Below, piece after piece: positions 53,806 through 64,000 of a stretch of 64,000 bases of DNA. The notes under the pieces are model-generated. The model was given only the letters and a program-made list of their open reading frames with translations, was not told the DNA's origin and ran no database searches. The stretch lies in assembly GCF_052857255.1 (NCBI RefSeq), contig NC_135498.1, forward strand, positions 159,325,124 to 159,389,123. The letters are read 5' to 3'. Each line of letters opens with the position of its first letter. The stretch's first letter is position 1. Source of the stretch: Amblyomma americanum. Its lineage: Eukaryota; Arthropoda; Arachnida; Ixodida; Ixodidae. The translations under genes were made by a program, and so were the position numbers.

Positions 53806-56199
53806 AACCTTGAGGAGCTTCATTTCTGAACATGCGAAGAAGATAGCCGAGGAGGGAGCATAGCGAAACCATTTGCGATCGTGGCTTCTTGCTACTGTTA
53901 AGTCTGAAGTTTTACACTGCTGATTCAGTAATTAAAATGCTGTATTTTTATCTGAGCTTCACGCACATATGTGACCAACTTCAGCCAGTACAATGAGAGG
54001 ACATCTGCCATATAGTATTTCAGACCACTAATTGATGAATAGAAAAATTCAAAAAGGCCATAAAGTAAGTCTAAAAATTCGCTTCCCAACCACTCTTCAT
54101 TTTTAAAGTTGGTGTTTTTGGCATCTGCCACTTTGTATTTATTATAAAATATCCAGCAATATTTGTGCGCTGCCCACTGAACGCTCACTGGTTATTTATT
54201 CACGATATAAACCGTCCTTACCAGATAGTCGTGCAAGCATGCATTGTAGCATTGGTGCATTTGACAATGCAGGGACTAGTGTAATACCCCTATTAGGAGC
54301 ATTCCAAGTATAGACCTCCTGCATGTTTGTAAACAAACGAGGTGGCGCTGCAGTCGCTAGCGAGCTCGTGGTAGGCAAAAGGTCGGGGAGTGGGGTCGAA
54401 GATAGGTGTTGAGCGCGGGTTTTCAAGGCTTGTAGGCGCGTTTCCAGTTTCTGCGAATCATAGCAATGGTCGATGCTTCCAACTTAGTAATTTGTTGAAG
54501 TACACGAGCTCGCGTTGGCCACGTGCGGCCTATAAGGAGAAATAGTTTGCCACTGTATTGTATATATGGTTAGTAGTAAACATGTAGAAAGCGTTCTTGC
54601 CGTTTATTTATGTGCTAGGCATTGAATAAAACAAGTTTTGACACTCTGCACTAGTGTCACTGCACTAGTTTTGCACTCTGCACTAGGACAATAGTGAGGG
54701 GAAGCGCTGGCCTTGTTTCGTCGGAGCAGACATGCGCTCATCGTCTGCTGACATACGTACGTGTCGCGCTGTGCGAAAAGTGGGGACAGCGTCGTGTCCC
54801 TGATCTCCTGTCTCGCTTAGCGCTGTTTCTAGCCGCATGACCACGCACCAGCCAGGCCGACTTGTCCTCTTGTTAAGCTGGTCGATTTGGTAAAAATTTT
54901 TGATTTCTAGAATTATTTTCTTACCTAGCCCTGAAGTCTAGTTTCGTGACGAAAAATTATAGCAAAATATTGAGTACAAATTTATAAATTACCCGTTTTA
55001 GAAGTGTGGTCGTCAAAAATTGTGAGGTAATTTCTTTGATTTCAGTGCCGCATTTCTTTGACCAAAGCGAAAGCGAAGATGCCATAAACGAGGGAATAAA
55101 CTTTAAGGTTCGTTTTGTGACCTCTCACATTTTCTGCGACTGGATCACTCACCTTCGTAATTCGCATGAAAATCAAATTATTCCATTTGTCGCAAACTAT
55201 TCCTGAGACGTTGAGGAGCGTAATAAATCTCTCGATTTTTTTTCCTTACACGTGCAGTAAGTACTGTGTTAGTTATTTCTTGTAAGAAACGTTTTCATGT
55301 AACTATGCATGAATAAGTACTGATCATATAGAAAAAGAACTAATCGCGTCATCGTACAGAACAGGGCTTTATGTACATGCTGGCATAAAAAAACTGCGCA
55401 CTATCTACTCAATTATTTGAGACCTTGGGGGGACTTGACGACGGTGTTAATTATAATTACCCAGAACTGCACCAGGTATAGCTATAAATAAAAGGAATTA
55501 CTGAAACTAGCGTAGGAATTTCATATTTGCACCAAGTTTAGTTACATATCGCATGCATGAATAACGAAAACACTTTTCATTGCCGCGTCCCCTCTCAATC
55601 TCGCCACGTGTCTGTTAGTAGCACGCCTGCGGCTGCTTCTTTCCAAACAAGCTTCGCGATCATGTACTACCTCATGAAACATGACACATGCATGATGTAA
55701 TGAAAAAGCATATGGCGTTTAGCACACTTAAGGTACGCTATTCTAAGCACACCAACGCGACCGCGCAAGATTGACACAACTTACCAGACTTCTTTCTACT
55801 CGAATGAAATAATTACGTCGTCATATCAAGGAACAGTTTCAAGTAAATATTAAATGTCATAAAACGCGCCATTAAAACATGGTGTGCTATTAACAAAAAA
55901 AAAACGCATTCCTTGGGGGCGAGTGAACCTGTCGGCGCCCGTGCACTCCGGCTCAAGGTGATAAGTACGTGTGCAGCTGCATATGTCTTTTTTTTCCTTG
56001 AGCAATTATCAGCCTACTATCCTGAAGTTCAGATGAATGAACGCAGTAACTTGCATGCTATTAAGTGCATTGAGTGGCAGTGCCTATCGACTCTCAGACT
56101 TCGCGCTTTACTACCGTGGCCCAATGCCTGTTAGCCAGTTTCCGAATGCGGCACTTATGCGCGAGAAACTTATCGAGGCTAATTTAATATTTTTTTATG
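53806..56199. other. No recognised feature
   Basis: 2.4 kb with no frame above about 90 codons, no repeat recognised; may be intergenic or intronic. Confidence 0.4.
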
Positions 56200-56364
56200 C
56201 TACTACGCGGATCCAGCAGTGACGCAGCTGGTCAATACATGCTGCTTCTGCAGTGCACAGGCTTGAAGCAGCCGCCGGTAGCTGCGGCAGCTGCGGTAGG
56301 CACGGGCAAGCGGAACCTGTTTTGCCTACCATGCGAAAGTCGCTGCTAACATCAGCGCCACCGC

Positions 56365-56520
56365 ATCTTCGTGACGTCGCGGGGTGAAGGAGGTCCATAC
56401 TATAAATAAGAAGGCTGGAAAAGTATTTCTTCGTCGCATATAAATTTCTGCATTCTCTGTAGGCCATCTTCAACTGCGCTTTCCAACTCAGCGACATTTC
56501 AATCATAGGAACAAGGTCAA
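56365..56520 (+). promoter_or_regulatory. Possible promoter-like segment
   Basis: GTGACGTCG (CRE-like) near 56371 followed by CTATAAATAAG (TATA-like) near 56400 in a GC-richer block from 56250. No coding exon can be attached, so this is weak. Confidence 0.2.
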
Positions 56521-56782
56521 GTTACGCAACACAAGCTTTAAGGAAGATGGTCCTTTCTGGCCCTTATGTTGGTATGGCACTGTTTTTAAATTATGCGACT
56601 TCGGGCGCTCAACCAACGGGCACTGTTGTGTAGTTTTGGAATCCGATTGGGCTACTAGTTCGATACTGCTGAATACTAACCTCGCTTTCAGATCCCATGT
56701 TTATAAGAGATTTCGGAGTCTTTCGAACTAAAACTTGCATTCAGATGTAATTAAATCAGTGCAGGTCTAACAAATACAATGT

Positions 56783-57020
56783 AGCCGCCGCGGTGGCTCA
56801 GTGGCTATGGCGCTCGGCTGATGACCCGAAAGAAGCGGGTTAGATCCCGGCCGCGGCGGTCGAATTTCGATGGAAGCATATTTCTAGAAGCCTGTGTACT
56901 GTGCGATGTCGGTGAAAGTTAAAGAACCCTAGGGGGTCAAAATTTCCGGCGCCCTTCACTACGGTGTCCCTCATAGCCTGAGTCGCTTTGGGGCGTCAAA
57001 GCCCCGTAAACCATGAAACC
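56783..57020 (+). repeat. Ruka-like SINE, near complete
   Basis: Head GTGGCTCAGTGGCTATGGCG, B-box region GCGGGTTAGATCCCGGCCGC, body TCGATGGAAGC and GCGATGTCGGTGAAAGTTAA. The 3' end is of the type CTCATAGCCTGAGTCGCTTT...AAACCATGAAACCATAAAAG, different from 47937-48250. Confidence 0.8.
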
Positions 57021-57129
57021 ATAAAAGATAAGATATAATTGATATTTCTGATATAAATATAATATGAATATCTCATATAAATATAAATGCAGGGTTTTCC
57101 CGACACGAAGTGCCACGTCGAAAAGTCAT

Positions 57130-57700
57130 TCTGGTTTAGTCTTCGTATGCGCAGGTTGAAGAACATGGAAGAGGGTAGCGGAGAAGTTCAGAGAGCGCGA
57201 AAGATCTCAAAGCCATTTAAACAGCTATGCGTCTTGAAACGCATAGAGAACATGTAAGCCGATTGCTGAAGTTCTCGATGCAAGGTACCGCTGCAGGCGT
57301 GCTACTTTGGAAGACAAAAAAACGCAAACGAGGTAGGCAAGTTCTGCGGCGCATTGTGGATATCGTTTTGGATATTGGCAAAGGGTTTAGGCCTGCCACC
57401 CTGCCACAGAGAAACGCCTCTTCTGAGAGGTGGTTAACCTTCTAAAGAAGCACCATCCGATTTTGTAAAATCACCTGTATTCTGGCTCTAAAAATGCTAA
57501 ATACATCGGCAACAGAGTACAGAACGACCTTACCGCATCGCTGCACGCTGCAATGATACCCTCCATCGTCGGGCACCTCAAAACGAAGAGACCATGTCTT
57601 GGATATGCGACGAAACTAGTGTCTGCGGTGACCACGAGCAGCTGTCTTTGTCGTTCGGTGCTCTTGTGAAGATTATGACACACAAGTGGGAGCTCTCGCT
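57130..57700 (+). pseudogene. hAT/DUF4371-like transposase remnant
   Basis: Frame 57227-57445 reads LLKFSMQGTAAGVLLWKTKK and RRIVDIVLDIGKGF; further pieces read KYIGNRVQNDLTASLHAAMI and, in another frame, SWICDETSVCGDHEQLSLSF. That order (RI.DVI, long helix, then xxVDET...EQLSL) is typical of the DUF4371/zinc-finger MYM-type hAT relatives. At least two frame changes. No zinc finger or C-terminal dimerisation domain visible. Confidence rests on the DET...EQLSL segment. Confidence 0.42.
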
Positions 57701-58049
57701 GCACTGAAAGGCATGGTTGTTGACAGCAGCTGGGTATTTCTCGCTGTGGAGCATGTCCTTAGTGGTCGTGTAGTTCCGTGAGTGTCAGTATGGTCTGCTT
57801 GCGTGGACGGTGAGGCCACCGGTCTCTTCATGTTTCAGGAGTCCAAGTTAAATGGAAAGAGAGTAACAAAAAAGCTACTCGACACCCAGTGCTATGCGCA
57901 TTACGAAAACCTAGTGCTTTTTGATGCGTGCTTATCTCGAGTAGAAAGCGGAGCTGTTGCCAACCTCCAGATTGCGTGCAACTTCATAGAATATAGTGCG
58001 GTGCGTCAAGTAGTTTTCTAGCATATTTGTCGGTCATATGGCGTTTTCT
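57701..58049 (+). other. Unassigned coding-like stretch after the hAT-like remnant
   Basis: A 79-codon frame at 57782-58021 (ESKLNGKRVTKKLLDTQCYA) has protein-like composition but no recognised family; it may be further transposon sequence. Confidence 0.25.
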
Positions 58050-58170
58050 TTTTTTTCTGTGGGGGGGGGGGGATATTTTGTGGAAAGGAAATGGTGCAGT
58101 ATCTGTCTCACATCTCGGCCGACCACTGAACCGCACCGTAAGGGAAGGGATAAGGCAGGTGAACATTCAG
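58050..58170 (-). repeat. Ruka-like SINE 3' fragment, minus strand
   Basis: GGAAAGGAAATGGTGCAGTA then CACCGTAAGGGAAGGGATAA is the reverse of the 3' block of 47937-48250. Begins with a G run (58063-58075). Confidence 0.65.
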
Positions 58171-58742
58171 GTCGGAGGAATCTTAACATCCTGCCTGTAT
58201 GAACTGCCAAGCAATGTCGCCGTCTTCGTCACATTCCCGCGTGTTAAACTGCCAGTCGTCGTTGTTGTTGTTGCCTCAGAAGCGATAAACTACCAGTCTC
58301 TCACGCTGTAGTTTGAAAGCGAGGTCTTCATTATCTATCCCTGCGCGTGGAAGCGTCATCAGACGAGCATGCAGAAAACCGCACGAAATGGCGGGAGATT
58401 AGAATGAGTGAAATTTAGAAGACCTAGTGCTAACGCAATGTCATTAGGCAATGACAATTAAGCGACCAAACTTGCCTTGCTCTGAGTCTATTCTGTGCTT
58501 AGCACTTATTGTAATTGTCGTGGTAAATGCTACTGCATTGTTTTCTAAATATTCTTGGCGTACATAAGTTTTTGTACACAGACACAACAACGTGCTGACT
58601 CATCTTAGCAGTGCATATAGATAAGAATGTAATGTTGTAAGTGCATGGCACTTTTATGCATGCAGTCCACGCCAGAAGTAAAAGCAGAGCGATATTTTGT
58701 GGCTCAACTCCTAGCTGTCTCGATCTTGCCTCAAGTACTAAC
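58171..58742. other. No recognised feature
   Basis: No coding frame or repeat recognised. Confidence 0.35.
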
Positions 58743-59090
<348 letters not shown>

Positions 59091-59189
59091 GCAGTAATAT
59101 AACCACCTAGCCTCTCATCCAATCGTGTCTTGAGGGCTTGTCTTGTATATTTATTAGTAATATCGCCAGAAGTTGCCGACTGCAAAAAA

Positions 59190-59365
59190 TAACTCGTGTT
59201 TTAGAACGCCCGTTAGTGAGGGCCATCGAGGTGAGGGCGAGTGAGGGCCAGCAAATATTTTCAAGCAAGGGGGAACGTGAGGGAGGGCCGGAGAACTTTT
59301 CAAAATGAGGGCGTGAGTGAGGGAGTAAAAGTAAAAATGAGGGCATTTGCCCACCTCTGCTAGCA
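59190..59365. repeat. GAGGGC-type interspersed repeat
   Basis: GAGGTGAGGGCGAGTGAGGGCC, GTGAGGGAGGGCCGG, ATGAGGGCGTGAGTGAGGGA and ATGAGGGCATTTGCCCACCT in order. Strong G/C strand asymmetry; related to 49145-49262. Confidence 0.55.
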
Positions 59366-60030
59366 AGTGAGTGAACATTTTGATGTTGATTCTGATAGCT
59401 CGCGACCTGAGCTGCGCCTGTTGAAATCACAAGCATCTGCGCAAGCTGTCGAAACCTTGTGATTGCTATGTGCAGATCTACCGGTTATATGTAAGCGTCC
59501 TGGGCAAATAAACGCACAATGGCTTTTGTACCATTTTGAAGAGCTTTTCTCTTTACCTGTGACTATTTACTTGATTGAAAGGACTTTTTAAAAGCTTACA
59601 ATCGCTAAAGCGAGTACATTATCAGCCATTAGACATGAGCGGATTCATGGATTGCGTTTGCCTTTTGTTGAGCTGGAGATCACATTATCAACCAAACTTT
59701 TCAACCAAAACAAGCTGTATATGATATTAAAATGCGCGTTTTATTTTGTTGTTTCCGCATTGCGTAGTACTACAGAGTGACTTGAGGGCTGCTCTATCCC
59801 TTTACTTCGGTGACCATCTTTTCACTGATTTTTATTTATTATGGAACCACATACTGTGTACTGTTTGTTCCCTTGTTCTATCCCTTGAGGTTTTCCGAAA
59901 AACATGTCTGCACAAGACAGTTTCTTGTACAAATATAGGTGCATCTAAAAAATGTGACTTGCGATAATTGTTTGCATACATACATTCACATAATTTACGT
60001 GCTGAACATGGTTTTGTAAATTAATTTGTT
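59366..60030. other. No recognised feature
   Basis: AT-rich; a 73-codon frame at 59746 is not supported by any motif. Confidence 0.35.
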
Positions 60031-60180
60031 ACAGTTACAACTCGATCTAACGAAATCCCATTTTACGAAGTTCTAGATCTAACGAACAAATTTTTATTCC
60101 ACGGCAAGCACCCATAGGGTTCAATGTTCTCAATAACCCTAAATAACGAAACAAACGACCGCTAAGCCGGGTGTAAACAA
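60031..60180 (+). repeat. Tigger-like left-end fragment
   Basis: TACAGTTACAACTCGATCTAAC then CGAAAT repeats and CACCCATAGGGTTCAATGTT, the same leader motif as at 18110 and 25432. No transposase is recognised after it. Confidence 0.5.
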
Positions 60181-61079
60181 GAATTTTCGGGTCGAAATGA
60201 GTAATACAAGAGGCGATTTCTCACTTATTTTGCTCACGCTGACTCGCAGATTGTTGGTAGCGTACCAGAAGTAACATCTAGGCGGCCAAGTGACGGGCCC
60301 GGTTTCGTTCTGACCGGGGTTACAAGCTACGCCGCTGCTCGGAGCAAAGGACTCGATCGGCAGCTATGAACTGTATGTAAACTCAAATGGACGCCGTGCA
60401 TGCTAAAACTGTCTAATAAGTGTCTGGAGGTTGGGACTATACTAGATTTAGCTATAATTTCTGCTTTTATGAAATCGCTGCCGCCGATTGCGATTGGATT
60501 GCGATATACTGAAAAATTCCCCCTAAGAAATCTGTTAAAGCGTTATTACAAAACCGTTGTTGAATCGAGCACCTTGGACGCTAAACTTTCTGTTGCGCCG
60601 AAATTACGTCCCTCAAGACATGACTACTGTTGTAGGAATCGATGCTGTTTTAAGAGCCGATTTTTTGTACTACTGTTTTAAGACTCGCACTTAGTCTTTG
60701 TCTTCACCGTCGTACGTTATAATCTTTCTCTCCTCCTGTCCTAAGTATACTGGGTAGAGTTGAAGGCTTCTGTCGTCCGCTGCAGCAACGTATTCTCTCT
60801 GCTTTCTGTATACACCCAGTACGACGATTATTTTACCTTCAACTCTTGAGAGTAAAAACCTTTGAGGCCTTCTTAACCATGCACATTCTTAAAGAAGAAA
60901 GTGTGATAGCATTGAGGACACACCCACCCACCTTAATCAATTTCCTGGGGTGGACCTAGTTCCAATGTTCTGGAGTCCTCATGTTTTCAACTTTTTCGAT
61001 GCCCTGTGATTGGCCCATCGGTGGTCCCGCTGTGTTAATCTCATCAAGATCCTCGCAGTCGCATTCATAGATCGCGGGA
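60181..61079. other. No recognised feature
   Basis: Contains a 93-codon frame (60400-60681) of unknown nature; the rest is non-coding. Could be eroded transposon interior. Confidence 0.3.
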
Positions 61080-61270
61080 GTCCTATTGACGCGGGTTCCA
61101 TACTGGCCGCGGCGGTTGCATTTCGATGGAGGCGAAATACGAGAGGTCCATGTAATGTGCGATGTCAGTGCACGTAAAGAACCCCAGGCAGTCGAATCAT
61201 CCGGCGCTCTACACTACTACGTTCCTTATAGTCTGAGTCTTTTTGGGATGTTAAACCTCATAAAACCGAA
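61080..61270 (+). repeat. Ruka-like SINE, head lost
   Basis: GGCCGCGGCGGTTGCATTTC, GCGATGTCAGTGCACGTAAAG, then TATAGTCTGAGTCTTTTTGG and GTTAAACCTCATAAAAC, the same 3' type as 56783-57020. Confidence 0.75.
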
Positions 61271-61390
61271 CTAAACCTACTGGTGCAGTGGTGCAGCGGT
61301 TAAGCGATGCGCCCCTGCCCCAGCAGGTGGCTGTTCCAAACACAGCCACCGGTGAGGCTTGTGCTACCCAGGCTTCTCTTGTGGAGCTCC
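61271..61390 (+). repeat. Second tRNA-derived SINE head
   Basis: GTGGTGCAGCGGTTAAGCG (A-box-like) and GGCTGTTCCAAACACAGCC (B-box-like, self-complementary) 35 bases apart. Starts directly after the end of the previous SINE. It does not fold as a full tRNA. Confidence 0.5.
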
Positions 61391-61459
61391 CGTAAGGTTC
61401 ATGCACAACGCAAAGGTTGAAAGGTGGCAACTGCATTCAATAAGGCAACGATGGCCAGG

Positions 61460-61620
61460 TTGCCACCTTTCACGGTGGGCAGGTTGTGAGGACGTTACAA
61501 GGTCACGTGATCTCTCTCGACCACTAAGGGACTCTGACTGGCCGAGGCCACGTGACCATGATGTCTTCATTAGTGAATTGTCCGATCAGGCAGTTTCGCT
61601 ACGGAGAAGCCGTAATTTTT
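61460..61620. repeat. Interspersed repeat with CACGTG blocks
   Basis: AGGTTGCCACCTTTCACGG, AAGGTCACGTGATCTCTC and GGCCACGTGACCATGATGTC. The CACGTGACC blocks also occur in the SINE body copies at 20521-20690 and (mutated) 53511-53665. Confidence 0.45.
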
Positions 61621-61861
61621 TGTGAGACGCCAGCCTGAATTCTATCGCAATAATATAAAAAGCAGTCGATGCCATTCACTACCCAGTGACCCTAAGCTGG
61701 CCAGAGTGCCAATGTGCAGCTGAACTCCATGCATATAGTTGGCCTAAATGCATGCAACATCCGAGTTCGCAGACTGTTCCCTTTTTGAGGTCAAGATTTC
61801 GGATTCGGCACCTTTGTCGGGGTGGTTTAATTTTGACCGAGGCGCGTTGCAATAACTTTGA

Positions 61862-62100
61862 GAACGGCCGCGTTTCGATGGAGGCGAAACGCAAAGGCGC
61901 CCGTGTGCTGTATGATGCCAGTGCACGTTAAGAATCCACAGGGAGTCGAAATTATACCGGAGCCCTCCACAACGGCATCTCTTTCTTCCTTTCTTCTTTC
62001 ACTACCACCACCTTCCTCCCTTCTTTACAGCGCGATTTGGGCGTCCACCAAGATGTGAGACAATTGCTGCGCCATTTTATTTCCTCAAAAACCAGCTTCA
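61862..62100 (+). repeat. Ruka-like SINE, head lost
   Basis: GGCCGCGTTTCGATGGAGGC, AGTGCACGTTAAGAATCCAC, CCCTCCACAACGGCATCTCT, then a pyrimidine tract and GCGTCCACCAAGATGTGAGA; same type as 44870-45135. Confidence 0.75.
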
Positions 62101-62404
62101 ATTTTCAGTTGGTAACGGAAATGAGACCGGAACGCGATAGCATGCGGGGCACCTTTGCTGAAACCCTTAGCAACCAATATTGGTCCGTTTTTTTCGCACG
62201 CTCTAAGACGGACTAATAACTGTTGCCACGGGTTTCACGCAGAGTTTCACGGGAGGGATCTCCGCACGCTATCACGTTTAGATCTCGCTCTATGGCAGGC
62301 TTGGGCGGTGCCAGACGCGAAAAAAACCTCTTCACAGCCAACATATCTTGTGCTATCCGTTGCTTAGTCAACTCCACTGTTCCCCGCTTCTGCGACTCTT
62401 TTGA

Positions 62405-62705
62405 CTCTCCGGCGTAGAGGTAGCGCGCTTGCTTTGTGACACAGGACCCCGCAAGTTCGACCCCGCTGCCCCCGTAAATTATTTTTATCGTGCAATTATT
62501 TTAATTCGTTGTGCATCCCTTTCAACTTCTGGTATATCGTCAGACCTCCGATGCCACCATGTGACTTGTTTCGTGAAAGCCAACGTGATTCGCTAGGGGG
62601 GCTGTGACGTCAATTCTCTTTCGACCAATGGGGAATTATCATCCCACAGACAGTAGGGTTCGCGTCCAACGGGTAGTGTAACGCTATCGCGTTAATTTGC
62701 ACGTC
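62405..62705 (+). repeat. Third tRNA-derived SINE copy (TTAACGC family)
   Basis: tRNA-like head GTAGAGGTAGCGCGC and GCAAGTTCGACCCC at 62413-62466, a TTATTTTTATC linker, CTTTCGACCAATGGGGAATT and the end TAACGCTATCGCGTTAA. Same family as 2215-2395 in the opposite orientation. Confidence 0.5.
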
Positions 62706-63835
62706 CTCTCAGACACTGGTGGAGACTAAAGCGCCCCCTCGGCAGTCCTCAACCTATCTCCAAATCGTGCACACCTTTGGGAACATAGAGGGTGCACCGA
62801 ATCGGTTAAAATCGATTCTTTGGCTTTTTCTTGGCTGTTCTGATGTTTTTCCTGCAGCAAAGCACGCATTTAATGCAGAAAGCGTTAGACGAAAAAAACT
62901 CCGGGATTACTTTTCACAAAGTGTGTTAGACTCAAGACGAAAAAAGGGGTCTATACGGAGGACAGTTTCCTTGCGAGAAAGACTGGTGCTGGTGATGCCC
63001 CGTACATCATTTTTTTAATCCCTTTCTAGATATTTACACCCCCCCCCCCCCACTTAGACGATAAACCGATTGCAATTTCTGGCTCGTGACGAGTTCAGCT
63101 TGTTGTCAGTTTTCTGGCGCTGGGTCCGGTGGCGCGAAGGCTCGTTCAAACTTTTTTGTTTGCCGACAGCACTGGTACTAAATGATCATTTTGGTACTAT
63201 TTCTGAAAAAAAGTGTCCGTTACAGGATTAAAATCTTCCGCTTCAGTGAAATTAGCGTATTTCTCATCCACCGATGGATACCAACTTCAGTTTTTCCCCA
63301 GTGTACCTTTCCCAACCGATTATCGCCAAAACCAGGCATTAAAGCAGTGGAGAGCCCAACGACCATAACAGCCACATTTATTTGCAGTTACCCCGACAAC
63401 ATTTGCCAAGATGAGGAAATTTTTTGAGCGCTTGTCGTTAACGAAGGAAACATTCAGTGCATTCCAAATACGCTGTAATTAAGCCTGCTGGTCGCGAGAT
63501 GCTCGACGCTGTCGCTGGTCTGCACGAGAATGACGGAGTAAGTGATGACAGATCCTGCGAGCTGCAATGGAAACAAAGTGTATTTGGTTATGTAAGTGCA
63601 CTTTATTCAGCCTTGTGGAAATGCCGTGAGAAACTTGGGTCTTAAAAATCAATTCGTTATTGTTGTAAAGTGTCCAATTTTCCAAACCGAGTAGAGTAGA
63701 ACTTATTGTAATCCGAGCTGGTGCAAATGCAAAAATTATGTGTAGGAGGCAGTGTTTTCTTTTTCTAATTAACTTACATCCTGAAATTTCGATACGGTGT
63801 TGGTAGGTGCTTTTATCCAAAACATAAGAGATCCG
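62706..63835. other. No recognised feature
   Basis: Frames of up to 144 codons overlap on both strands but carry no motif and have no start or splice support. A poly-C run sits at 63041-63051. Confidence 0.35.
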
Positions 63836-64000
63836 CAGCAGTGGCTCAGTGGTTATGGTGCTCGGCTGCTGACCCAAAAGATGCTGGTTCGATCCCGGCC
63901 GCGGCGGTCGCATTTAGATGGCGGCGAAATGCTATATGCCCGTGTACTGTGCGATGTCAGCGTACGTTAAAGACCTCCAGCTCTCCCATCGTCATCGAAA
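63836..64000 (+). repeat. Ruka-like SINE, cut by the window end
   Basis: Head GTGGCTCAGTGGTTATGGTG, B box GCTGGTTCGATCCCGGCCGC, body CATTTAGATGGCGGCGAAAT and GCGATGTCAGCGTACGTTAA. Confidence 0.8.

Noticed and set aside
61271..61390. Candidate tRNA gene
   Set aside because: A- and B-box-like sequences are present but acceptor and anticodon stems do not pair; SINE head is more likely.

Overview
The window looks like nuclear DNA of a hard tick. It has Ruka-like tRNA-derived SINEs, spliced open reading frames, no operons, and a very dense load of degenerate transposons of the kinds known from tick genomes (Mutator-like, pogo/Tigger, piggyBac, P-like, Penelope, I-clade and CR1/L2-like LINEs, Ty3/gypsy). 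The tick assignment is an inference from repeat content. No rRNA, CRISPR or functional tRNA gene is seen.

Layout. 0-2 kb: the 3' part of a spliced gene for a YqaJ/lambda-exonuclease-type nuclease, the only plausible intact host gene. 2-5.2 kb: a tRNA-derived SINE, an unrecognised minus-strand coding-like patch and a spliced piggyBac transposase that is cut off at its third catalytic Asp. 5.2-15.3 kb: LINE-A (plus strand, RNase H-bearing, I-like) starts in frame inside the piggyBac gene. It is itself split by LINE-B (minus strand, 5.9 kb, with EN, RT, RNase H and zinc-knuckle ORF1), which is flanked by a 16-bp target-site duplication (TSD). 15.3-25.4 kb: Mutator-like and pogo/Tigger elements alternate (MULE-A, Tigger-1, MULE-B, Tigger-2), all on the plus strand and all broken.

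25.4-41.2 kb: a nested stack. Tigger-3 is interrupted by MULE-C and by the LTR element Gypsy-B. Gypsy-B carries a 5'-truncated CR1/L2-like LINE-C at its 5' LTR/primer-site junction, a full-length second LTR element (Gypsy-A, 6.2 kb, ~99% identical LTRs, TSD AAGAG) in its leader, and a 953-bp piggyBac derivative (TTAA TSD) next to its RNase H fragment. Gypsy-A has integrase upstream of reverse transcriptase, the Gmr1-type order.

41.2-42.8 kb: Tigger-4. 43-64 kb is lower in coding content. It holds several SINE copies, an RTE-like tail, a Penelope-like RT remnant with YVDD, a P-like transposon with THAP domain, TIRs and 8-bp TSD containing a 157-bp fold-back repeat, a hAT/DUF4371-like remnant, a ~350-bp (CT)n(CA)n microsatellite and long stretches where nothing is recognised.

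The genes do not form a pathway. The window records successive insertions. The most complete coding units are the YqaJ exon, LINE-B ORF1, the Gypsy-A gag-protease-integrase frame and the THAP frame of the P-like element. By eye almost every other transposase or RT has at least one stop, frameshift, deletion or insertion.
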